A stretch of DNA of 16,051 bases, from contig DJSB01000039.1 in the NCBI GenBank assembly GCA_002437945.1, positions 5,192 through 21,242 of the forward strand. Direction: 5' to 3'. Below, piece after piece: positions 1 through 6,126 of this stretch (its first letter is position 1; each line of letters opens with the position of its first letter). Below the pieces are notes generated by a model. That model worked only from the letters and a program-made list of their open reading frames with translations, was not told the DNA's origin and made no database searches. Source of the stretch: Christensenella sp. UBA6345 (GTDB lineage: Bacteria; Bacillota; Clostridia; Christensenellales; UBA1242). The position numbers and the translations under genes are program-made.

Positions 1-51
1 CGAAAAATAGACGAACTTATACTTGAGTACTTAAAATGGGAAAAGAGTTAA
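1..51 (+). CDS. C-terminal end of an unidentified protein (partial)
   Basis: The first frame reads 16 codons without a stop and ends with TAA at 49-51; the other two forward frames are closed by early stops. The visible tail (ending EYLKWEKS) is charged and helical-looking but too short to name. Its stop codon overlaps the ribosome binding site of the next gene (AAGGTGA, 51-57), which suggests translational coupling and a shared operon with tsaD. Genes commonly found before tsaD (tsaB, tsaE, rimI) are possible, but nothing here shows that. Confidence 0.55.
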   Translation, partial: RKIDELILEYLKWEKS

Positions 52-61
52 AGGTGATAAA

Positions 62-1144
62 ATGTACGAAACAATTGCACAAGAAAAATTTAATAATTTA
101 GTTAAAAATTATAAAAATAGAGATATTTTAATATTGGGTATTGAAAGTAGTTGTGACGAAACTAGCATTGCCGTTGTAAAAAATGGTAGAGAAGTATTAA
201 GCAATGTTATCGCTACCCAAATAGAAATACATAAACGTTTTGGCGGTGTTGTGCCAGAAGTCGCTAGCCGTAACCATATTATGGCTATAGACAATGTGTT
301 AAAAGAAGCACTTGAAAAGGCTAATGTAACTTTAGATGATATTGATGCTATAGCAGTTACTTATGGTGCAGGACTTATGGGGGCTTTAATGGTAGGTGTA
401 ACTTATGCCAAGTCACTTGCTTTTGCACTTAATAAGCCACTTATTAAAGTTAACCATATTAAAGGACATATTAGTGCCAACTATATTGCTACTCCAGATT
501 TAGTACCACCATATATCGCATTAATAGTTAGTGGTGGACATACTGCCATAGTAAAAGTTGCTGATTATACTAATAATATTCTTATTGGCTCTACAGTAGA
601 TGATGCTATAGGTGAAGCATATGATAAAGTTTCTAAAGTGCTAGGACTAGGTTACCCAGGTGGACCAATTGTAGACAAAACAGCCAAATTGGGTACAGCC
701 AATATGCAATTTGTTAAGTCTGATGGATTAAAGAATAGTTTTAATTTTAGTTATAGCGGATTAAAAACTGCAGTTATTAACTATTTACACAAACTTGACC
801 AACATGGCGAAAAACCTAATATTCCAGACGTATGTGCATCTTTTCAGGCAGAAGCAGTTGGTGCTTTAGTAGAAAAGAGTATACGTGCATGTAAGAAATA
901 TAAATTTACTACATTAGCAGTTGCTGGTGGTGTTGCTGCCAACAGTTATTTAAGAGCCGAACTTACAAAAGAAGGCGAACGTAATGGTATAAGAGTACTT
1001 TTCCCACCTATGGTATTGTGTACTGATAATGCAGCCATGATAGCAAGTGAAGGATACTTTAATCTTATATCTAACTCTGGATTTGCTACTACCGAGTTGA
1101 CTGCTACTCCCAACTTAAATCTTAAATATGTTGTAAAAAGATAA
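62..1144 (+). CDS. tsaD: tRNA N6-adenosine threonylcarbamoyltransferase TsaD
   Basis: TsaD (Kae1/YgjD family, ASKHA fold) transfers the threonylcarbamoyl group from TC-AMP to A37 of ANN-decoding tRNAs, giving t6A, together with TsaB and TsaE. Visible hallmarks are GIESSCDET at 26-34, the metal-binding HIKGH at 132-136, SGGHTAIV at 157-164, DDAIGEAYDKV at 180-190, GGVAAN at 289-294 and TDNAAMIA at 321-328, whose Asp322 is the usual third metal ligand. At 360 residues it is about 20 longer than typical family members because about 22 residues precede the normal start of the fold. The ATG at 62 is supported by AAGGTGA five bases upstream, and no later in-frame Met precedes the conserved GIESS, so the extension looks genuine. 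It sits 10 bp upstream of the NUDIX gene in the same operon. Confidence 0.97.
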   Translation: MYETIAQEKFNNLVKNYKNRDILILGIESSCDETSIAVVKNGREVLSNVIATQIEIHKRFGGVVPEVASRNHIMAIDNVLKEALEKANVTLDDIDAIAVTYGAGLMGALMVGVTYAKSLAFALNKPLIKVNHIKGHISANYIATPDLVPPYIALIVSGGHTAIVKVADYTNNILIGSTVDDAIGEAYDKVSKVLGLGYPGGPIVDKTAKLGTANMQFVKSDGLKNSFNFSYSGLKTAVINYLHKLDQHGEKPNIPDVCASFQAEAVGALVEKSIRACKKYKFTTLAVAGGVAANSYLRAELTKEGERNGIRVLFPPMVLCTDNAAMIASEGYFNLISNSGFATTELTATPNLNLKYVVKR

Positions 1145-1154
1145 TGGTGATTAT

Positions 1155-1709
1155 ATGAAGTTGGACGGAATTATTAAAAATACTAATAATAAGTATCTTA
1201 ATATGTATACTGCCAAGTATAGCGATGATAAAAAACATTTTGATTATTTCTTTGCTAGCCGTAGAGATATGGGGGACTTGCAGAAGACTACCATGGTTGA
1301 TGCGGTAAAAATTGTGCCTTATATAGTAGATACTGACGAAATCGTATTTATACGTAACTTTAGATATGTTATTAATGATTATGTTTATGAGATGCCGGCA
1401 GGCCTAGTAGATAAAGGCGAAGATAGTTTGACTGCTGCAAAAAGAGAAACTTTAGAAGAAATAGGTGCAGAAATAATCAACATAGAAAGAGTAGGTAATG
1501 TAGGTTTTACATCAGTAGGTATGAGTGATGAAACTATGGAAACATATTTTGCCGAAGTGGTGATTAATCATAATCAAGAGTTAGATGCTGAAGAACATAT
1601 TGATGTTATAAAAGTTAAATCTAGCGATGTTGAAGAATTTTTAAATACACATACTGTAGATATAATTACTACTCTTATGGTTAAATTGTTTTTAGCCACT
1701 AGAAAATAG
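1155..1709 (+). CDS. NUDIX hydrolase, ADP-ribose pyrophosphatase-like
   Basis: This 184-residue protein has a complete NUDIX box at residues 83-105 matching GX5EX7REUXEEXGU: Gly83, Glu89, Arg97-Glu98, Glu101-Glu102 and Gly104. It is preceded by EMPAG (79-83), the arrangement seen in ADP-ribose pyrophosphatases (NudF/YqkG type) that hydrolyse ADP-ribose to AMP and ribose-5-phosphate using Mg2+. The region around 112-130 (VGNVGFTSVGMSDE) is also in keeping with that branch. The N-terminal 50 residues form the usual dimerising strand region. The substrate is inferred from family resemblance and could be another nucleoside diphosphate derivative. GGTGA at 1146-1150 serves as the ribosome binding site. 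The 10-bp gap after tsaD indicates cotranscription, and the strong terminator at 1741-1806 closes the unit. Confidence 0.9.
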   Translation: MKLDGIIKNTNNKYLNMYTAKYSDDKKHFDYFFASRRDMGDLQKTTMVDAVKIVPYIVDTDEIVFIRNFRYVINDYVYEMPAGLVDKGEDSLTAAKRETLEEIGAEIINIERVGNVGFTSVGMSDETMETYFAEVVINHNQELDAEEHIDVIKVKSSDVEEFLNTHTVDIITTLMVKLFLATRK

Positions 1710-1740
1710 TATATTTAAAATGTGATAAGTAATTAATAAC

Positions 1741-1806
1741 AAAAAAAGACTTTACTAAATGAAGTACCCCTATGGGGTTTACTTCAAAATTGTAAGGTCT
1801 TTTTTT
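1741..1806. terminator. Bidirectional intrinsic terminator between convergent genes
   Basis: A 15-base arm at 1741-1755 (AAAAAAAGACTTTAC) pairs with 1792-1806 (GTAAGGTCTTTTTTT) with a single G-T pair. Inside it a second stem forms from GAAGTA (1761-1766) with TACTTC (1780-1785) and CCCC (1767-1770) with GGGG (1774-1777). The A-tract on the left and T-tract on the right let it work for the NUDIX gene (+) and the small gene at 1821-2165 (-). The double-decker stem with a CCCC/GGGG core is more elaborate than the other terminators in the window. Confidence 0.88.
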
Positions 1807-1820
1807 ACATACATTGTTTG

Positions 1821-2165
1821 TTAATAAGTAAAATCGTCATTTGGTTTCTGACGTAGTGAAGCGTTAAATGCATAAAATTCTTGTCTAGATTTAAAAAAGT
1901 CTATTTTGCCTTGAACAAAGTTAATGTAACTATCAGCATTATATCTTTCAATATAGTCATCTGGTTTCATTTCAAAAACCTTTATGTCTCTCTCGCTAGA
2001 ACCAATTCTTAGTAAAATATCGTTAACAAGAATATTAATATCTCCGTTGCTTGCTGCGTTGGGTATTTCACCAAATAATTTAAGAATTTTGTGCATTTGG
2101 TTTATTTGGTTTCTGCAAGTAGTAATAATCATTTGTCTTTTGTTATCAATTTGTGCTTTTGTCAT
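1821..2165 (-). CDS. Hypothetical protein, 114 aa, predicted soluble and helical
   Basis: I do not recognise this family. The protein has no signal peptide, membrane span or cysteine motif (one Cys, residue 17). It reads as amphipathic helices at about 2-32, 43-65 and 80-103, separated by short polar turns, so a small all-alpha protein or adaptor is plausible. The start is well supported: AAGGAG at 2170-2175 lies just upstream of the ATG, and a near-consensus promoter lies at 2190-2218. The opposite-strand frame at 1984-2190 lacks these signals and is a shadow. It is the last gene of the leftward block and ends at the shared terminator 1741-1806. Confidence 0.75.
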   Translation of the reverse strand: MTKAQIDNKRQMIITTCRNQINQMHKILKLFGEIPNAASNGDINILVNDILLRIGSSERDIKVFEMKPDDYIERYNADSYINFVQGKIDFFKSRQEFYAFNASLRQKPNDDFTY

Positions 2166-2189
2166 ATATAACTCCTTAATTACACAATA

Positions 2190-2218
2190 ATTTTACCATT
2201 GATGATATATAAAGTCAA
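2190..2218 (-). promoter_or_regulatory. Promoter for the 114-aa gene, with inverted repeat
   Basis: Read on the minus strand: TTGACT (2213-2218), 17-base spacer, TAAAAT (2190-2195), with TGG just before the -10 (extended -10). This is one of the best promoter matches in the window and lies 25 bases upstream of the start at 2165. An inverted repeat CATTGA (2197-2202) / TCAATG (2215-2220) runs from the -35 to the -10 and could be an operator; that part is inference. Confidence 0.65.
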
Positions 2219-2229
2219 TGCCGATTTTT

Positions 2230-2838
2230 TTAATTTTGTTGTGATGTTTGGTCATCTATAACATTATCTGTTTGGGTAGATGTGTTAGTACTATCTAAAG
2301 TTGGCGTGGTATCAACATTTTTGTTTTTGTTTCTTTTTACATCAAGAATTATGCCTATAACTGCACTTATCATAAGTGCGATTTCTAGCCCTGCACCAAA
2401 ATAACTTGCTATCAAGAACATATACACTATATTAAGTAGGTTACGCATAAACGCACCAGTTTTTGATATAGCAACATTGGTAAATATCATTGTGGTTAAG
2501 TAACATAACATAGCAAACATTGGCAATAAAGATATTGCTCCTTGCCAAGTTAATATACTTAATGTGATAATGATTGCCATTGTGATTAAAGTAACTATTA
2601 GATTGTATTTGGTCTTGTTAAACTTTTCTAATAAATACATAATTATTAAAAATGCACAATCTACAAAAATTGTGGTTGCACCAGTAAGTCCACCTTTAAG
2701 TAGGAGATAGTGTGATGCAAACAATACATCTGATATAAATAAAAATACAACTAGGTTTAGTTTTTTCTTCGCAAACATTGATATTACATAGAATAAGTCT
2801 GCTATACAAACCAAAACTTGACTAATAATATATGCCAT
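2230..2838 (-). CDS. YgjV-like inner-membrane protein
   Basis: A 202-residue membrane protein with hydrophobic segments at about 3-23, 28-47, 52-70, 79-97, 101-121 and 133-166 (the last probably two spans). It ends in a polar, Asn/Thr/Gln-rich tail of about 34 residues after DVKRNKNKN. The N-terminal pattern (VIS.FAKKK, then FLFISDVLFASHYLLLKGGLTGA at about 32-54, then a third span) resembles the YgjV family (Imp-YgjV), whose function is not established. The family assignment is by recognition of this pattern only; a PnuC-like transporter is the main alternative. The ATG at 2838 has AAGGAT at 2844-2849. It lies 75 bp downstream of the first rubrerythrin with no terminator between, so cotranscription is likely. 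Confidence 0.65.
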   Translation of the reverse strand: MAYIISQVLVCIADLFYVISMFAKKKLNLVVFLFISDVLFASHYLLLKGGLTGATTIFVDCAFLIIMYLLEKFNKTKYNLIVTLITMAIIITLSILTWQGAISLLPMFAMLCYLTTMIFTNVAISKTGAFMRNLLNIVYMFLIASYFGAGLEIALMISAVIGIILDVKRNKNKNVDTTPTLDSTNTSTQTDNVIDDQTSQQN

Positions 2839-2913
2839 ATTTTATCCTTTTGTTTTAGTTTTTAATTAAAAATTAAATATACTTTTTAGTTTTTTTTGGG
2901 ATTTACTTATATA

Positions 2914-3453
2914 TTATTTGTAACTTTCGCATTCAACTTGGAAATAACTTCTTTCATGATGACATACAGGGCATACAGCAGGTGCTTCTTTACCTTTGTA
3001 TATATGTCCACAATTTCTACATTGCCAGTAAACTTCTCCATCTTTAGTAAAGACTTTCTTGTCTTGAACATTTTTAGCAAGTGCAAGATAACGTTCTTCA
3101 TGGTGTCTTTCAATTTCTGCTACTGCTCTAAATTTATAAGCAATATCATGGAAACCTTCTTCATCGGCTTCTTTAGCCATACGTTGGTACATTTCTGTCC
3201 ATTCGCCATTTTCGCCTTTTGCAGCATCTAGTAGGTTATCGTAAGTTGATGGTATACCATCGTGAAGTAATTTAAACCACATTTTTGCATGTTCTTTTTC
3301 ATTGTCTGCAGTCTCGGTAAATATAGCAGCAATTTGTTCGTAGCCATCTTTTTTAGCCTGACTAGCATAATATGTGTATTTGTTTCTTGCTTGACTTTCG
3401 CCAGCAAATGCTTCTAATAAATTCTTTTCAGTTTTTGAACCTTTCAATTCCAT
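2914..3453 (-). CDS. Rubrerythrin (ferritin-like di-iron domain plus rubredoxin domain)
   Basis: Rubrerythrins reduce hydrogen peroxide to water in the cytoplasm of anaerobes, taking electrons through the C-terminal rubredoxin-type FeS4 site. The 179-residue length is normal. The ferritin-like domain (1-130) shows Glu19, ETADNEKEH (47-55, with Glu52 and His55), the EMYQRMAKEADEEGF helix (87-101) and AEIERHHEERY (112-122), which together supply the di-iron ligands. The rubredoxin domain has Cys145/148 (CRNCG) and Cys161/164 (CPVCH). AGGAG at 3462-3466 precedes the ATG. A paralogue lies immediately upstream on the same strand, and the YgjV-like gene follows. It is the canonical copy of the pair. 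Whether it has its own promoter is uncertain: TATAAT is present on the minus strand at 3498-3503 but lacks a good -35. Confidence 0.97.
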   Translation of the reverse strand: MELKGSKTEKNLLEAFAGESQARNKYTYYASQAKKDGYEQIAAIFTETADNEKEHAKMWFKLLHDGIPSTYDNLLDAAKGENGEWTEMYQRMAKEADEEGFHDIAYKFRAVAEIERHHEERYLALAKNVQDKKVFTKDGEVYWQCRNCGHIYKGKEAPAVCPVCHHERSYFQVECESYK

Positions 3454-3484
3454 AAATATTTCTCCTATGATTTTGATATTTTTA

Positions 3485-3623
3485 TAACAAAAGTTAGATT
3501 ATATAGTGTTTGATACGATTAATAATAACTTTTGATTGTCAATCTGTATTATCGTAAGTTGGTGTAGATAATAACAGATTGGTTAACGATTTTAATGTAA
3601 CAAAAATTGATAAATAAATCAAT
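3485..3623. promoter_or_regulatory. Rubrerythrin intergenic region: candidate -10 and TAAC/GTTA repeats
   Basis: This lies between the two rubrerythrin genes. A minus-strand TATAAT lies at 3498-3503. Two interrupted palindromes share ends TAAC...GTTA: TAACAAAAGTTA (3485-3496), next to the expected start site, and TAACAGATTGGTTA (3572-3585). A third stretch from 3597 begins GTAACAAAAATTGATAAAT and closely matches the sequence at 4341 upstream of the other rubrerythrin, with one inserted base and one mismatch. ATTGAT (3606-3611) and ATCAAT (3618-3623) can also pair weakly. No T-tract follows, so I do not call a terminator. Operator function is inference. Confidence 0.4.
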
Positions 3624-3640
3624 AAATTTAAGTGTATATT

Positions 3641-4282
3641 TTATTTGTAAGTTTCGTTTTTGACTTGGAAAAATTTTCTTCCGTATCGACAAACAGGGCA
3701 TACAATTGGAGCGTCTTTGCTTTTTTCTGTATATCCGCAATTCCTACATTGCCACTCAACTAAAGTATCTTTATTGTATACTTTCTTGTCTTTTATGTTT
3801 TTAGCAAGTATAAGAAAACGTTGGGCGTGTTGTTTTTCTATCTCTGCTACTAGTCTAAATTTTTCTGCTATATCATCAAACCCGTCTTCTTGGGCGTCTT
3901 TAGACATATTTTCATACATTTCTGATTCACTATTTTCATCTTTAGCACTATTAATTAATATGTCATAAGTAGTTGGTATTTTTTCTCTATTCATTATTTG
4001 TTGCATAGTAACTTTATGCTCTATATCATAATCAACTTCACTGTTAAAAATAGCATTCTCTAACGACTTATCCTGGACTAAAGGGGATTTACGAAGTGTT
4101 TTTATCCACAACATTGCATGGGCTTTTTCATTGTCCGCTGTTTCGTAAAATATACTAGTAATTTGGTCATAACCATCTTCATTGATAAGAGTAGCATAAT
4201 ATACATATTTGTTTCTTGCTTCTCTCTCGCATTCAAATGCTTTTAACAAATTCTTTTCGGTTTTGGTATTTTTAAGTTCCAT
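3641..4282 (-). CDS. Rubrerythrin paralogue with an insertion of about 35 residues
   Basis: This 213-residue protein aligns along its whole length with the rubrerythrin at 2914-3453 and starts with the same MELK..KTEKNLL. It keeps the ferritin-like ligands Glu19, Glu52 and His55 (ETADNEKAH), the SEMYENMSKDAQEDGF helix, AEIEKQHAQRF, and the rubredoxin cysteines 179/182 and 195/198. The difference is an extra stretch at about 66-100, between the end of the second helix and the IPTTYD motif where the loop leading to the third helix begins. The insert is acidic and polar, without Cys or hydrophobic runs. The ribosome binding site is weak (AAAGAG, a few bases before the ATG), and a minus-strand TATAAT lies at 4314-4319. 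It probably has the same peroxide-reducing role; the insert may alter oligomerisation or partner choice. Confidence 0.93.
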   Translation of the reverse strand: MELKNTKTEKNLLKAFECEREARNKYVYYATLINEDGYDQITSIFYETADNEKAHAMLWIKTLRKSPLVQDKSLENAIFNSEVDYDIEHKVTMQQIMNREKIPTTYDILINSAKDENSESEMYENMSKDAQEDGFDDIAEKFRLVAEIEKQHAQRFLILAKNIKDKKVYNKDTLVEWQCRNCGYTEKSKDAPIVCPVCRYGRKFFQVKNETYK

Positions 4283-4313
4283 AATTTTTCTCTTTAATTT
4301 TTCTTCTGTACAT

Positions 4314-4355
4314 ATTATATTTCATATTGCTAATTTTCTGGTAACAAAATTGTTA
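4314..4355 (-). promoter_or_regulatory. Candidate promoter and palindrome upstream of the second rubrerythrin
   Basis: A minus-strand TATAAT lies at 4314-4319, about 30 bases from the start codon, without a convincing -35. A palindrome TAACAAAATTGTTA (4342-4355; six-base arms, two-base centre) sits just upstream of it and between the two divergent genes. Because the same TAAC...GTTA ends occur upstream of the other rubrerythrin, a shared regulator is possible. I cannot match it to a named box: the order of the half-sites is opposite to that of a Rex site, and it is not a PerR/Fur box. Confidence 0.4.
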
Positions 4356-4383
4356 AATAAATATTTTAAATTATCATATTTTA

Positions 4384-4392
4384 TGTTACAAT
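4384..4392 (+). promoter_or_regulatory. Extended -10 promoter for the zinc-ribbon membrane protein
   Basis: TG at 4384-4385, one base, then TACAAT (4387-4392) forms an extended -10. The -35 position (4364-4369, TTTTAA) is weak. The start site would fall near 4399, giving a leader of only about a dozen bases that holds AGGAG (4402-4406) before the ATG at 4412. Confidence 0.5.
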
Positions 4393-4411
4393 ATATCATA
4401 TAGGAGTTTAT

Positions 4412-5140
4412 ATGGAAAAACTAACTTGTACTCAATGCGGTGCTAGTATTAATCCAGATACTTTAAAATGTGAATATTGTGGTACAGTATTCGTAAGTAA
4501 TGATAATAATACTAATAAAAGTACTGCCCCTAAAAAAGAGAATAAAAAACTTGTTGTTGAAGAAATTAGTGATGACCAACTTGTGGCTATGATTAAAAAC
4601 TACACAACCAACAATTTAAGAAATAATATTGTTGGTATTGTTTTTATGTTGGTATGGACTATTGTTGCTTTTTCTATAGGTATGGCGGCGGTAGGTATGA
4701 TGGGTACTGCTGATGATTCTTCATTTTTTGCAGCGATAAAAGTTGTACACACGGTTAGTGTCGCACCATTCTTAATGGCTGGTTTTGGTTTGTTTTTGGC
4801 TATTAATCTTATTATTAATAGTTTGAAAGGTAGTATCAACAAAGAGATTAAACTAATCAAAGATGGTGAATATCAAAGTGCTTATGAAAGACTCATAAAA
4901 CGTGAAGCAAAAAAACATAATGTTAATTATGTGGTTGGATTGATATTTATAGGGTATTATAGACTTATGGATTTTGATAAGGTAAAAACACATTTTAAAT
5001 CCTTATCTCAAGCCGAATTATCACTTTTGGTAAAAAAGAACAGCCAATTAGTTGATATTGCTCAAAATTTAGGTGTTTCTGCTTTAAACTATAATACACA
5101 TAATGGCACTAATAATAGTGGCTACACATATACAATGTAA
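4412..5140 (+). CDS. Zinc-ribbon membrane protein of unknown function
   Basis: The 242-residue protein begins with a short zinc ribbon, Cys6-X2-Cys9 and Cys20-X2-Cys23 (CTQC...CEYC), followed by a polar Asn/Lys/Thr linker (28-52). Two hydrophobic segments follow at about 72-98 and 112-136. The C-terminal half (140-225) is soluble and looks alpha-helical, containing KLIKDGEYQSAYERLIKR and a later helix pair, ending in an Asn/Thr-rich tail. The order ribbon - two spans - helical domain suggests both ends are cytoplasmic. Such N-terminal ribbons are common in Bacillota membrane proteins of unknown role; I do not recognise the C-terminal domain. It is a single-gene unit with its own promoter, AGGAG at 4402-4406, and a terminator at 5212-5248. 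Confidence 0.8.
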   Translation: MEKLTCTQCGASINPDTLKCEYCGTVFVSNDNNTNKSTAPKKENKKLVVEEISDDQLVAMIKNYTTNNLRNNIVGIVFMLVWTIVAFSIGMAAVGMMGTADDSSFFAAIKVVHTVSVAPFLMAGFGLFLAINLIINSLKGSINKEIKLIKDGEYQSAYERLIKREAKKHNVNYVVGLIFIGYYRLMDFDKVKTHFKSLSQAELSLLVKKNSQLVDIAQNLGVSALNYNTHNGTNNSGYTYTM

Positions 5141-5211
5141 TTAAAGATATAACTATTTACAAGTTATTTTAATGTTTAATTATAAATTTATTATTAACTA
5201 ATATGATTATA

Positions 5212-5248
5212 AAAAAGACTATTCAATTAATTTTTGAATAGTCTTTTT
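5212..5248. terminator. Bidirectional intrinsic terminator, perfect 15-bp stem
   Basis: AAAAAGACTATTCAA (5212-5226) is perfectly complementary to TTGAATAGTCTTTTT (5234-5248) around a 7-base loop TTAATTT. It has A- and T-tracts on both sides and lies between the convergent genes 4412-5140 (+) and 5281-6024 (-), so it can serve both. Confidence 0.92.
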
Positions 5249-5280
5249 GTTTGTAATAATTAACTTATTTAATTAAAAGT

Positions 5281-6024
5281 TTATTTAGGTTGTTTTGTAT
5301 TACTGTAAGTAGTTGTTTTTGCTTCAGATTGTTTTGCTACCATAATGGCTTCAGTCATATCTTTAGCAGTATTTACTTCAGTTAATGGTGGGTAAAATTC
5401 TTTACCTTTTGCAATTGCACTAGCAACTTTTTCAGTAATGATTTGACCATCAGGAGTTACAAATCCATTTCTTTCATAGAATTCCTTAACTTTCTTTTCA
5501 TATACTAGGTGTAAAGCAATTTCATTCATTTCAACTCCCAAACTATCAAGGATAGGGGATAAGAATAATAAGTCTAGTTTTGCGTCTTCCCAGCCAATCA
5601 TTTGTATAGGTAAGTGTTGATATTTCTTTTGTGGTCTATCTGGTTTAGTGAATTTAGTTGGGTTATCTTCTACCCAATGGTCATGTATATTTTTAAGGGT
5701 ATAAAGCGCTAAAGCATAAACATTAGTGTTTGGAGTAATTTTAGATTTAACCATTTCTAAAGTTTTGATTTGTTCTGGTGTCATTTCAGGGTTGTCTTGA
5801 CCTAGAACTGCTTTTTCAAAGGCTTCTGCTTGACTTTTAGTTAATCCTAGGCATCTAGAAATACCTTCTACACCATATTTCATAGAATTTGTTGCACGAG
5901 TCTCATGTTCTAATTCATCATGAGATAGTGTCATAACTGCTTTTGTTGCATCTTCTTCACTCATGTGATTCCATTCCATTAGGGCTTTTATTCCTACTAC
6001 TCTGTAAGGTGATAATTTACTCAT
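5281..6024 (-). CDS. Hypothetical protein, 247 aa
   Basis: I do not recognise this family. The protein is soluble, with no signal peptide or membrane span and one Cys (residue 58). Two parts can be seen. Residues 1-75 form a helical unit with SEEDATKAV and a GLTKSQAEAFEKAV helix. Residues 98-195 are richer in aromatic residues (YALALYTLKNIHDHW, then QMIGWEDAKLDLLFLSPILDSLG and HLVYEKKVKEFYERNGF). The last 25 residues are Lys/Thr/Ser-rich and probably disordered. AAAGGAG at 6034-6040 gives a strong ribosome binding site, and a near-consensus promoter with a perfect palindrome over its -35 lies upstream, so it is probably regulated separately from leuS. The good translation signals support a real, well-expressed gene. 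Confidence 0.8.
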   Translation of the reverse strand: MSKLSPYRVVGIKALMEWNHMSEEDATKAVMTLSHDELEHETRATNSMKYGVEGISRCLGLTKSQAEAFEKAVLGQDNPEMTPEQIKTLEMVKSKITPNTNVYALALYTLKNIHDHWVEDNPTKFTKPDRPQKKYQHLPIQMIGWEDAKLDLLFLSPILDSLGVEMNEIALHLVYEKKVKEFYERNGFVTPDGQIITEKVASAIAKGKEFYPPLTEVNTAKDMTEAIMVAKQSEAKTTTYSNTKQPK

Positions 6025-6062
6025 AATTTCATACTCCTTTGTATTTCCATTTTATTACTTAT

Positions 6063-6097
6063 ATTTTATCATTTTGATATAGTATTTTCAATACTAT
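6063..6097 (-). promoter_or_regulatory. Promoter with palindromic operator candidate upstream of the 247-aa gene
   Basis: On the minus strand TTGAAA (6086-6091), a 17-base spacer and TAAAAT (6063-6068) form a strong promoter with an extended -10 TGA. A perfect inverted repeat (ATAGTATT, TTC, AATACTAT; 6079-6097) covers the -35 hexamer. Repressor binding there would block polymerase. No T-tract follows the palindrome in the minus direction, so it is not a leuS terminator. Confidence 0.7.
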
Positions 6098-6126
6098 TTA
6101 TATAAAAAACAATTAAAAATATTATT

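Noticed and set aside
2859..2880. AT-only palindrome before the YgjV-like gene as a terminator
   Set aside because: The TTTTAATTAAAA stem has no G-C pairs and no proper T-tract; read-through from rubrerythrin is more likely.
3485..3503. PerR/Fur box upstream of rubrerythrin
   Set aside because: The TTATAA...TTATA-like pieces do not fit the 15-bp 7-1-7 PerR pattern; half-site spacing is wrong.
3537..3542. Perfect minus-strand TTGACA upstream of the first rubrerythrin
   Set aside because: No -10 hexamer lies at 15-19 bases; the nearest good TATAAT is 33 bases away.
3980..4085. Rubrerythrin insert as a tandem duplication of the following segment
   Set aside because: A few residues line up at an offset of 36 (Pro67/103, Asp71/107, Ala77/113), but overall similarity is too weak to claim.
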